Counted from the first letter of the stretch, positions 1-6,174 are shown. The stretch is DNA of 8,022 bases from an uncultured Chloroflexota bacterium (GCA_913030785.1 CAJWER010000128.1:1-8022); one strand, 5' to 3'. Notes: generated from the sequence alone by a model not told the origin. Translations and numbers: made by a program.

Positions 1-197
1 TCCTCGGAAAGTGTTGCAGATGCCGATACAACGCCAGGCGCTGGCTCCGGCGTACTGGTAGGGGCAGGCACCGCCGTCGCCGTTTGGCCAGCCGAAGCGG
101 ACGTATCGTCGTCCGAGCCTCCGCATGCCAGAGCAACTAATGCCACAGCCACCGCCAAAATATAGACCTTCAAGTCGAACCTGAATCGCCTGGTCAA
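1..197 (-). CDS. Lipoprotein, N-terminal 65 residues only (runs off left edge), TTG start
   Basis: This short frame has no ATG. It begins at TTG (197-195), four bases after the stop of the ASST-like gene, with an AGGAG ribosome site seven bases upstream that overlaps the end of that gene. The product opens with a typical lipoprotein signal: basic MTRRFRFDLK, a hydrophobic stretch at residues 11-24, then A-L-A-C with the lipidated Cys at 25. GGSDDD and a low-complexity Ala/Thr/Pro arm (about residues 34-65) follow, as is usual for a surface lipoprotein tether. The functional domain lies outside the window, so no family can be named. The tight spacing suggests translational coupling to the ASST-like gene, so it is probably the fourth gene of the DUF4956 operon. 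The lipoprotein assignment is strong; the function is unknown. Confidence 0.77.
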   Translation of the reverse strand, partial: MTRRFRFDLKVYILAVAVALVALACGGSDDDTSASAGQTATAVPAPTSTPEPAPGVVSASATLSE

Positions 198-201
198 ATC
201 G

Positions 202-1788
202 CTACTCCTGTTTGGTCTCGCCCATAATGCTGGAAAGGGCATATGCGCGGTAGCTACCCTTATATGCAGGGCTCCATGCCTCGAGCCGCCATAGTTCCTC
301 GCCATCTCGATCAACCTCCACCACCACTCGAGGCGTCGTGTTGAAGTTCACCAGCGTGTTGCCGTTTTTGAGGCGGTAAGCGCCTCCCCTGGTGCGAGAG
401 AACAGGTCGGGGCTGGGCCGGTACTCCCAGACCTTTGTCGCCGCCATATCGTACTCGCTCAGGGAGAACTCAACGACCCTGGTATACTCGCCACCCTCAT
501 CCTCAGGACGGCCCTGCCCGTTGTCGAACAGCAATATATTGCCGTTCGACAGCTCCGATGCCGTATGGGGAAGATAAAACCGGTCATCTGGGGTCGCAAA
601 TTTGTATACGCCGTTCGGGCCTCCAAAAACCCACTCGACATGCTGCAGGTCAGGCGAAATAGATATCACCTGATCAAGAGTCTTGACCGACAACACGTAA
701 TTGCCACGGGGTCCTATTTGTAGTGAATTGGCATTCCACCAACGGATGATCTCGCCCTCACGCTCAGGCTGGCCAGGGACCCCATAGAAGGGCACCGTCT
801 CCCAGGTGAGCCGCACATCCGTCGAGAACATGTCGAAGGCATTCCATACCTCGCGGCTGGTTCCAGTCTTCCGGTCCCAGATTCGGATCGAATCGCCCTC
901 GACCAGTACCTTCTCCTCGCCGCCGTTTGCCGAATCGTCTATTTCCTTATATATACGTGCCAGATACATAACTGCGCGGTCTGCAAGTAATAACTGATCA
1001 TGATGCGGCAGCCCGTCGATGTCGCCGTAAGACAGGTTGTCCACGATCTCGCCCAGGGGCGTGATCTCCCTTATGCAACACGGGCGACGGTTCCGACCCA
1101 TATAGTAGACCAGGTTGTAGTCGTCCTGCTGGCGGACGGCGTTGATTGCATAGGGCTGGTCGGCCACGAGATTGGGGCTTGCGTAGTACCAAACAATGTT
1201 GGCGTCGCTGTCCAGCGCATAGATGTACGAGCCCAAGACATCTTCGTAGTCGAGTAGCAAAAGCTCGGATGTCGAAGAACCCTCGGTGCTGTGCTCGATG
1301 GTCGCCAGAGCTTCAGGTAGCTTGCCTGTTTTAAAGGTGCCGGACGATACCTCTGACAGCTTGCCTCCGGAACCGAGGGCAAACGCGTCGTAGGAGTACT
1401 CGGTGTCCGGACGTAGCCTCGCGACGGGAACAACATGGTCCTTCGACGAGGCCACCGTCGCGGTGCGGAACCGCCCCGCATCCCTATTTTCGTACTCGAC
1501 ATAGACCTGCGCGGCTATATCGGTGCGTATTCGGACCTCGACTATCAGCAGGTTGCCCTCCGTGACACTGGCTTCCGTCTCCAGGATCACCGGCAGCGCC
1601 AATGGTTCGCCCGTACTCGGCTCCCCGTCCTCAGACGTCGTCCTCGCCTCGACCGTCGCGCTGACTGCCGCTACAACAGTCGCGTCGACATCGACCGGCT
1701 CCCCACCATCCCCACACGCGGCCAAGGCCAGTAGTGAGGCGATAATAGAGGCCAGTGCGATCCAGCGCGAGAACCTATCAATTCTCAT
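202..1788 (-). CDS. Arylsulfotransferase (ASST)-family beta-propeller lipoprotein
   Basis: A 528-residue lipoprotein with signal MRIDRFSRW, a hydrophobic core and lipobox L-A-A-C (Cys25). After a linker, residues about 65-155 look like a beta-sandwich (RPDTEYSYDAF, GTFKTG; fibronectin III-like), as in the N-terminal domain of ASST proteins. Residues about 170-525 carry propeller repeats typical of the family: ALDSDANIVWYY, ISPDLQHVEWVFGG, LPHTASELSNGNILLFDNG, RLKNGNTLVNF and EVDRDGEELWRLE. Known members are extracytoplasmic enzymes that move sulfate between phenolic compounds through a sulfated histidine. By-eye matching gives His262/263 and His408, but the family HxNS histidine appears as Asn352 (WNANS) and the following arginine as Lys369, so activity is doubtful. 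The ATG directly follows the VTC stop codon, with GGAAG seven bases before it. The family call is good; the substrate is unknown. Confidence 0.85.
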   Translation of the reverse strand: MRIDRFSRWIALASIIASLLALAACGDGGEPVDVDATVVAAVSATVEARTTSEDGEPSTGEPLALPVILETEASVTEGNLLIVEVRIRTDIAAQVYVEYENRDAGRFRTATVASSKDHVVPVARLRPDTEYSYDAFALGSGGKLSEVSSGTFKTGKLPEALATIEHSTEGSSTSELLLLDYEDVLGSYIYALDSDANIVWYYASPNLVADQPYAINAVRQQDDYNLVYYMGRNRRPCCIREITPLGEIVDNLSYGDIDGLPHHDQLLLADRAVMYLARIYKEIDDSANGGEEKVLVEGDSIRIWDRKTGTSREVWNAFDMFSTDVRLTWETVPFYGVPGQPEREGEIIRWWNANSLQIGPRGNYVLSVKTLDQVISISPDLQHVEWVFGGPNGVYKFATPDDRFYLPHTASELSNGNILLFDNGQGRPEDEGGEYTRVVEFSLSEYDMAATKVWEYRPSPDLFSRTRGGAYRLKNGNTLVNFNTTPRVVVEVDRDGEELWRLEAWSPAYKGSYRAYALSSIMGETKQE

Positions 1789-2511
1789 CTAGATACTTCC
1801 TATTGACTCGTAGCCAAGCGCATACTTGGAATTTCGGGTGACTCGGAGCGGAAGTTCGTTCGTCACTTCCTTGATACGCTCCCACTCGTCCAGCGGCCCT
1901 TTCACCTCGACTACCAAGCTATATCGCCGGGGAGCTCGTCTGACAAAGTTGGGCCGAGCCGAGAACCGCTGATCGTAGACATCCTGGTTGTAGTCAATCG
2001 TAATGCGAAGTTTCCCGCTCCTATCCTCGTAATACTCCCTGTGATATCGGTTTACGAGGACCGGGACGAGGTCGACGCCTATCTCCGCCCTCATCCAACC
2101 GGGCACAAATCCAACCAATTTGGAGACGATTGCAGGCCAGGTTGCTCCCGCACGCAACTCAAGAGGCTCTACCAGGGCATGCCTCAGCTTCCAATTGGCC
2201 CGATCACGCTTGCGCTTGACCTCGAGCACGGCGGAGACGGCGTCGGTCTGCTCCCCATACCAGCGGAGCCGGACCTTGCGGCGCTCGCTGAATCCCTCGA
2301 CGCTATCGTCCAACCACTGCAAGTCATGGGTATCCATATAGAGGTTGTTAACGACGCGAGGAGGAAACGATTCCGAGAAGACACCCCTGTGGGTGCGTAT
2401 CCATGACCTGACATGGGAAAGATCGGAATCTGGCGACACGAGCTTGACCTCGTAGCGCCACTCCTGTGCGCGAATTGGCGGCCGCCCTTCTTGCATCTGA
2501 AGCGTCGTCAT
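1789..2511 (-). CDS. VTC-domain (polyphosphate polymerase-like) triphosphate tunnel protein
   Basis: A 240-residue soluble protein with no signal peptide, covering almost exactly one VTC domain. Motifs appear in family order: first strand RYEVKL (19-24), LYMDTHD (57-63), a basic RRKVRLRWYG (77-86), LEVKRKR (96-102), NRYHREYYED (154-163), RITIDYNQDVYD (169-180), LVVEVKG (199-205) and the closing NSKYALGYE (227-235). These supply the Arg/Lys and acidic residues that line the tunnel binding triphosphate or polyphosphate and metal. In yeast the Vtc4 VTC domain makes polyphosphate from ATP; bacterial copies are commonly named polyphosphate polymerase domain proteins and often sit beside DUF4956 genes, as here. 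The product is presumably cytosolic and may work with the DUF4956 membrane protein 27 bases upstream. No strong ribosome site precedes the ATG. The domain call is firm; polymerase activity is inferred. Confidence 0.87.
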   Translation of the reverse strand: MTTLQMQEGRPPIRAQEWRYEVKLVSPDSDLSHVRSWIRTHRGVFSESFPPRVVNNLYMDTHDLQWLDDSVEGFSERRKVRLRWYGEQTDAVSAVLEVKRKRDRANWKLRHALVEPLELRAGATWPAIVSKLVGFVPGWMRAEIGVDLVPVLVNRYHREYYEDRSGKLRITIDYNQDVYDQRFSARPNFVRRAPRRYSLVVEVKGPLDEWERIKEVTNELPLRVTRNSKYALGYESIGSI

Positions 2512-2538
2512 GGCCTATTAGGCAATGGCGGGAGAGCG

Positions 2539-3219
2539 CTACACAACTGGAGCACTACTCTGCTCGATAAAGGTAATGGTCGTGGCATCCGGCAGCGCCT
2601 CTTTCAATGCGCTCATCGCCTTAGCGACAGCCTTATCGTTGTTGCACCTCACGTATAGGGTCGCCTGAACGAAGTCGCTCCCTACATCGAGACGCCGAAG
2701 GTCAGCGCTCTGGACGTAGGGGTCCAGCAGCTCCGTTATTCTTTCGAAGTTCACCTGATCGTCAAGATCATCTCCCTTGACGTCTATATTCACGTAGAGG
2801 TTGCGTTTTTTGTCTCGCGACCAAAGCAGCAATCTCGCTGTCATTACAAACAGAATTACTGTGGCCGCAGCGACAGTGGGCCATGTCTGACCCGCCCCTA
2901 GGCCGATGCCAACGCCGATGGCTACGAACAGGTACGCAAGCTCTTCCGGCTCCTTGATCGGGGTCCTGAAGCGGACGATGGACAGGGCGCCCACGAGTCC
3001 CAAAGACAAGGCAATGGATGACTTGACGACCGAGATGATCAGTACGATGGTCAGCGTGATGATCGGCATCGCGTAGGCCGCCTGGGTGCGGCTGGTCATT
3101 GTTCGCCCAAACCGGAGATAGTGCCAGGCCAGGATCGAGGAGAGCACGGTCCCGACGATCAAGCCGATGAGGAGGTCTTTCACTTCGACGGTAAAGATGT
3201 CTGTACTAAAGGTAGGCAC
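2539..3219 (-). CDS. DUF4956 domain membrane protein
   Basis: A 226-residue integral membrane protein. Hydrophobic segments lie at about residues 16-35, 51-70, 71-82, 94-110 and 114-133, probably four membrane passes. The hallmark GLVGALSIVRFRTPIKEPEEL lies at about 74-94. A soluble C-terminal part (about 140-226; NLYVNIDVKG, ATLYVRCNND, ATTITFIEQ) alternates strands and helices like a small ferredoxin-like domain. The function is unproven; the family is often encoded next to VTC-domain genes, which suggests a partner or membrane channel for the VTC protein. I chose GTG 3219-3217, preceded by GAGG four bases upstream. The frame stays open to another GTG at 3309, but the extra 30 residues (with KQQIWRSSRPLNRG) look unlike the family, and that start lies upstream of the predicted promoter. 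It is probably the first gene of a four-gene operon. Confidence 0.86.
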   Translation of the reverse strand: MPTFSTDIFTVEVKDLLIGLIVGTVLSSILAWHYLRFGRTMTSRTQAAYAMPIITLTIVLIISVVKSSIALSLGLVGALSIVRFRTPIKEPEELAYLFVAIGVGIGLGAGQTWPTVAAATVILFVMTARLLLWSRDKKRNLYVNIDVKGDDLDDQVNFERITELLDPYVQSADLRRLDVGSDFVQATLYVRCNNDKAVAKAMSALKEALPDATTITFIEQSSAPVV

Positions 3220-3268
3220 GGTGCCTCGATTTAAGGGGCGCGACGAGCGCCAGATTTGTTGCTTGCAT

Positions 3269-3299
3269 ATTATGGCATACCTGTATGCCCGGGTTGCAA
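3269..3299 (-). promoter_or_regulatory. Candidate promoter for the DUF4956-VTC-ASST operon
   Basis: Read on the minus strand, a -35-like TTGCAA (3299-3294) is followed after 19 bases by CATAAT (3274-3269), preceded by TGC, which would be an extended -10 element. Transcription would start near 3262 and leave a leader of about 40 bases before the GTG at 3219. The spacer is longer than the 17-base optimum, so the call is moderate. Its position between two genes and before a tight gene cluster supports it. Confidence 0.45.
3274..3289. promoter_or_regulatory. Perfect 16-bp palindrome (operator candidate)
   Basis: GGCATAC-CT-GTATGCC is a perfect 7-2-7 inverted repeat. It fills most of the spacer between the proposed -35 and -10 elements of the DUF4956 operon and touches the -10. 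This is the classic place for a dimeric repressor, or a spacer-twisting activator, to bind. It is flanked by a looser pair of arms, TGTTGC (3257-3262) and GCAACA (3296-3301). The regulator is not in the window. Confidence 0.45.
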
Positions 3300-3353
3300 C
3301 AGGAATCACGGCGCGCCAATCGGGAATTCAAACGCATACCCACCGAACACCAG

Positions 3354-4535
3354 CTAGGGTGCGAATAGGTCGCTCGCCCGCTGGTATTTGCTACGGTTCC
3401 CACCTGATGTGCGGATGTCCATGGACGCGAACACATCTCCGACCACCCCGCGGATCCTCTGTTGATCTTCAATGAATGCGTCGCGGAGCCGGGAAGCTGA
3501 AGCACTCCCCCCACTGGCAATCACCTCATCGAGCCTGGTCGAGACGTTGCGCTCGAATTCAATCTCAATCTCATAGAAGGTTCCCACCGAACGCGGTCGC
3601 GGAATGTTCCCGAGCCTGGCTACCTCAAGATATTCCATATATCTAGGACCGTCATAGACGACGGTCCTATCCAGGGACAGGATGAATGCCTGTTCTGGAT
3701 TGGGACCACTTCCATAATCCGTAACCATGTTCATATGTAGTCTGGTTCTGCTAGACACCGCTACTAAAGTGACCTTGAGGTCGATCTGGCCTGACAATCC
3801 GGTTTCGTCGAGAGCACGCGCGAGCAAGGCCCCGGGCGTAGTGGGCGAATCTTCAAACAGGCCGATCAACGCTATTGGTAGAACGTCGTCCAAGGGCCAG
3901 GGAGCAGGTGGCGGGAGTCTGCCCTCCGAAAACGGGGACGCCTCGACTCGGAATTCCAGACGAGATTCGTTCGAAACGCTAAACCCGTCGCCCTGTTCCT
4001 CCCTATCCACCTTGGCCTGTACCTCGGCCCGAAAAGGGAAGTGGCGCCTCACCGTCGGTGCAGCCTCGTGACCATCTAGTCCATCGGCGTTGTCAAAGCG
4101 ATACCTCAGACGCAGGGCGATCGCGTTATCAAGCAGGACGTCGTCCTGTGAATCAATGTAGAAATCCCGCATCACGATCTGGGTTGACTCGGCATCGACC
4201 TCGTATGCATTCCCAGTCAGGCCCGGTACAGCCCATCGGCGTCTGGCCAGATCCTCTATTAGGGCGCTGGATACACTGGACTGTGCCTCTCGGAGCCAGT
4301 CATTGTTCAGGTCAGTTAGGTCTGGCGGAACTTCCAGGGTGAGCTTGAATTCGCGCTCGGCCCGGGGCGGAGTCCCAACGGGCGACCTCGATTGCAATCC
4401 GTCTATAGAGAACTGGGCTTCAGGAGAGTCTGGAGAGGCGTACAGCAGAATCGCCGCCAGCGCAAGGACAATTACAGCCGCGACTACCCCAATGGCGCGC
4501 CAAAGATCGATTCTGGTCAATGTACGCTCATGCAT
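3354..4535 (-). CDS. Single-pass membrane protein with a divergent CYTH/TTM-like extracytoplasmic domain
   Basis: A 393-residue protein: short basic N-terminus, one membrane helix (about 13-32, AIGVVAAVIVLALAAILLY), then a soluble region that should face outside. No family is obvious at first sight. However, the soluble part carries triphosphate tunnel (CYTH/VTC) hallmarks in order: EREFK (60-64, the ExExK signature), DFYIDSQDD...ALRLRYRF (124-147), AEVQAKVD (170-177), SRLEFRV (191-197), FILSLDRTVVYD (284-295) and YEIEIEFE (321-328). They line up collinearly with elements of the VTC protein encoded at 1789-2511. I infer a membrane-tethered TTM-fold protein that could bind or cleave triphosphate or polyphosphate outside the membrane. 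An insertion of about 80 residues (200-280) separates the halves. The ATG at 4535 has no clear ribosome site. The gene is firm; the fold is inferred. Confidence 0.7.
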   Translation of the reverse strand: MHERTLTRIDLWRAIGVVAAVIVLALAAILLYASPDSPEAQFSIDGLQSRSPVGTPPRAEREFKLTLEVPPDLTDLNNDWLREAQSSVSSALIEDLARRRWAVPGLTGNAYEVDAESTQIVMRDFYIDSQDDVLLDNAIALRLRYRFDNADGLDGHEAAPTVRRHFPFRAEVQAKVDREEQGDGFSVSNESRLEFRVEASPFSEGRLPPPAPWPLDDVLPIALIGLFEDSPTTPGALLARALDETGLSGQIDLKVTLVAVSSRTRLHMNMVTDYGSGPNPEQAFILSLDRTVVYDGPRYMEYLEVARLGNIPRPRSVGTFYEIEIEFERNVSTRLDEVIASGGSASASRLRDAFIEDQQRIRGVVGDVFASMDIRTSGGNRSKYQRASDLFAP

Positions 4536-4757
4536 GGGACTACTAAACGTCGATCAATCACTCGGTGTCCTTCTCACGGATATATCAGCCTTCTCAGTGG
4601 GGAATGCGGGCATGAGATCATGCAACTCCATTATCGAGGAACACACGTTCACATGGATTGCGCCGGCAGCGATGATCATGGTGATTGAGAATGCGGGCTG
4701 TGTGTGCCGACACAGAACACCTGGCTGACCACTAGGCGAGGCAGCCCTTCGTACGCG
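4536..4757. other. Intergenic region between the PAP2-like and TTM-like genes
   Basis: I see no convincing gene in these 222 bases. It holds a 6-2-6 palindrome at 4610-4623 and a small hairpin candidate at 4698-4715 (CTGTGT, six-base loop, ACACAG) just past the PAP2 stop. That hairpin has no T-tract on the minus strand, so I do not call it a terminator. No good -35/-10 pair for the downstream gene was found. Confidence 0.4.
4610..4623. repeat. 14-bp palindrome upstream of the TTM-like membrane gene
   Basis: GCATGA-GA-TCATGC is a perfect 6-2-6 inverted repeat. With its left flanking base it reads GGCATGA, resembling the half-site GGCATAC of the palindrome at 3274-3289. The two also share the 2-base centre and a TTGCA motif on the minus strand. 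It could be a second site for the same regulator, but palindromes this short can arise by chance. Confidence 0.3.
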
Positions 4758-5594
4758 TCATTGTGGTCGAACCGTGTTCCGACGACCTTCCTGTAACCAG
4801 GCACCAAAGTCTCTCTTGGCCCTGCGGAATAACGGCTTGGAGAAACTTCGCACCAGGAACGCCATCCCCACCGCAGCCAAAGAACCAAGTACATCAACGA
4901 TGTAGTGGTTCCCCGTGACGACAATCGATATCAACATCAACACAAGATAGCAGACCATCACTAGCTTTAGGATTGGTCCTCCACCGCCCCGCAAGAAATA
5001 CAGAGACACGACAAACGCCAACGCGAAATGTAGGCTCGGCATCGCCGCGTACGGATTATAGAGGAAAGTTTCGGCGGTCGCGTGGTACTCATCGAGACCA
5101 TAATTCCACATTGTGTCAACGATCCCAAGACTGGACACCAGACGCGGAGGGGCCAGCGGGTAGAGCTCATAGCTCACGAGGGCAACACCAAGGGTTATCA
5201 GCGCCACCGTCCGGTACACATAGTATGCCTCGCGGTTTTTCATGTAGAGATAGACTGCGATCGGTAGGACGACCGGCCAGTAGCCCAAGATATAGAACCA
5301 ATTGAAGACGTGGACGGCGGACGAGAGGTTGTTCAGGAACCAGTCTTGCAACAGACCTTCTCTTAGAAGGCCCGTCACTCTCTCCAATTCGATTATGTCC
5401 AAGGCATTGTCGTGGGCTGGCAACACCTGGTTTTCGTAGACCTGCCCCCTGCCCAACGTGTACAAAGCATACGCGACGGACAAAAGAAACAATTCCATCG
5501 CAACTTGCAATGTGGAGGATTTCTTGATCCAGATTTGGTTCAGCTTCTGCAAAGTAGAAGCGACGTTTCGGGTCAATCTGCCATCCCGAAACAA
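4758..5594 (-). CDS. PAP2-superfamily membrane phosphatase/phosphotransferase (Aur1-like, PAP2_3 type)
   Basis: A 278-residue protein with about six membrane segments (about 33-47, 96-118, 126-143, 185-201, 206-226, 234-250). The PAP2 signature is complete: YPLAPPRLV (145-153), the histidine motif MPSLHFALA (185-193) and TGNHYIVDVLGS (227-238), giving His189, His230 and Asp234 for a phospho-histidine mechanism. The PPR motif and the region before it resemble the PAP2_3 branch, which includes inositol phosphorylceramide synthase (Aur1)-like lipid headgroup transferases, so transfer to a lipid is as likely as plain dephosphorylation. The active site should lie at the outer membrane face. TTG (5594-5592) is the only usual start codon between the upstream in-frame stop (TGA 5669-5667) and the first helix; a weak GGGAC sits about seven bases before it. 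It may share a pathway with the TTM-like gene 222 bases downstream. Confidence 0.86.
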   Translation of the reverse strand: MFRDGRLTRNVASTLQKLNQIWIKKSSTLQVAMELFLLSVAYALYTLGRGQVYENQVLPAHDNALDIIELERVTGLLREGLLQDWFLNNLSSAVHVFNWFYILGYWPVVLPIAVYLYMKNREAYYVYRTVALITLGVALVSYELYPLAPPRLVSSLGIVDTMWNYGLDEYHATAETFLYNPYAAMPSLHFALAFVVSLYFLRGGGGPILKLVMVCYLVLMLISIVVTGNHYIVDVLGSLAAVGMAFLVRSFSKPLFRRAKRDFGAWLQEGRRNTVRPQ

Positions 5595-5709
5595 TGATGC
5601 GTCCCGGGTGGCCTTGCTACCTCCGAAGAACGATCGTGGATCCCTCAGAACGGACCCTCCATAGCCTCAAGGTGTCCGGAGCCGATCAAGCGCCACCCGC
5701 TGCAACGCC

Positions 5710-5738
5710 ATCCTAGTCAGAGTTTAGACTCCCGTCAA
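5710..5738 (-). promoter_or_regulatory. Candidate promoter for the PAP2-like gene, with a small palindrome in its spacer
   Basis: On the minus strand TTGACG (5738-5733) is followed after exactly 17 bases by TAGGAT (5715-5710), five and four matches to the sigma-70 -35 and -10 consensus. The spacer contains the inverted repeat GAGT-TTAG-ACTC (5720-5731). The leader to the TTG start would be about 110 bases. Confidence 0.45.
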
Positions 5739-5975
5739 GCATTGCGTCCGGTTCGCCCTGCAGCCAAAATCAACGCCGCAGCTTATCGACATGCGCTCGC
5801 CCAACCACGCACCATTTGGACACGGGGAGGACGTGACATTCAGGGGTTCTTGACATGCGACCAGATCGAGACGTCCTCCGACTCAGGATGCACAGATACT
5901 CCGAAATCCGAGGGAGCGGGATGCACGTGGACGGTATGACAGGGGAGCGTCTAACTTTGGATGTACCCCGGCAAA

Positions 5976-5996
5976 GAATTAAGGAGGGGATAATTC
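5976..5996. repeat. Inverted repeat framing an orphan Shine-Dalgarno-like motif
   Basis: GAATTA (5976-5981) and TAATTC (5991-5996) are perfect complements separated by AGGAGGGGA. AAGGAGG at 5981-5987 would be an excellent ribosome site on the plus strand, but no ATG, GTG or TTG follows at a usable distance. It is more likely a protein-binding site, a hairpin, or chance. Confidence 0.3.
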
Positions 5997-6068
5997 GCGA
6001 GTCAAACGGCTATATTTCGAAGACCTCATAATCTCCAGTTCCTTCAAGGCACCTCAGCTAGCCAAGTC

Positions 6069-6095
6069 TTGACAGCACATCATAGACGTGATAAT
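6069..6095 (+). promoter_or_regulatory. Candidate promoter for the substrate-binding protein gene
   Basis: A consensus -35 TTGACA (6069-6074) is followed by an AT-rich tract, GATAATTATATA (6090-6101). The best -10 match is GATAAT (6090-6095) at 15 bases, slightly short; TAATTA at 17 bases is weaker. Transcription near 6103 would give a leader of about 70 bases before the ATG at 6175. Confidence 0.5.
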
Positions 6096-6107
6096 TATAT
6101 AGCGCTA

Positions 6108-6137
6108 CGCGGCAATCGCGGCAGTTTTCTGGCCGCG
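6108..6137 (+). other. Hairpin with two competing 5' arms in the transporter leader
   Basis: CGCGGCAAT (6108-6116) and CGCGGCAGT (6117-6125) are a near-perfect direct repeat. Either CGCGGC can pair with GCCGCG (6132-6137). The nearer pairing (6117-6122) gives a stem that extends by AG/CT around a TTTT loop with one bulged G. No T-tract follows, so it is not a terminator. It may protect or tune the leader mRNA. Confidence 0.35.
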
Positions 6138-6159
6138 TTACGTTTGTTCAAGAGGTCCC

Positions 6160-6166
6160 AGGAGGT
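6160..6166 (+). promoter_or_regulatory. Strong ribosome-binding site for the substrate-binding protein
   Basis: AGGAGGT, a near-complete Shine-Dalgarno sequence, lies eight bases before ATG 6175. This fixes the start of the rightward gene and is clearly stronger than the sites of the minus-strand genes, fitting a highly made binding protein. Confidence 0.85.
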
Positions 6167-6174
6167 AATTGATT

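Larger units (their letters stand above)
5595..6174. other. Divergent intergenic region (580 bases)
   Basis: This region separates the leftward PAP2-like gene from the rightward transporter gene. I see no RNA gene. The only open frame of note (5742-5939, +) has no ribosome site and a protein of no recognisable character. It contains one promoter candidate for each direction, an inverted repeat around an orphan purine-rich motif (5976-5996), and a hairpin in the transporter leader. The stretch of about 5740-5970 shows nothing I can name. Confidence 0.6.

Noticed and set aside
1071..1502. Minus-strand frame of 143 codons inside the ASST-like gene
   Set aside because: Out of frame with the clear ASST-like propeller gene; its composition (Arg/Thr/Ser/Pro-rich) is typical of a shadow frame.
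4698..4715. Hairpin after the PAP2 stop as a terminator
   Set aside because: The stem is only six pairs and no T-tract follows on the minus strand.
4676..4924. Minus-strand frame of 82 codons overlapping the PAP2 C-terminus
   Set aside because: It overlaps the conserved PAP2 histidine/aspartate motif region in another frame and has no features of its own.
5850..5855. Consensus TTGACA as a promoter -35
   Set aside because: No -10-like hexamer lies 15-19 bases downstream.
5742..5939. Plus-strand open frame of 65 codons in the intergenic region
   Set aside because: No ribosome site, no signal or fold-like pattern, and it overlaps the -35 flank of the PAP2 promoter candidate.
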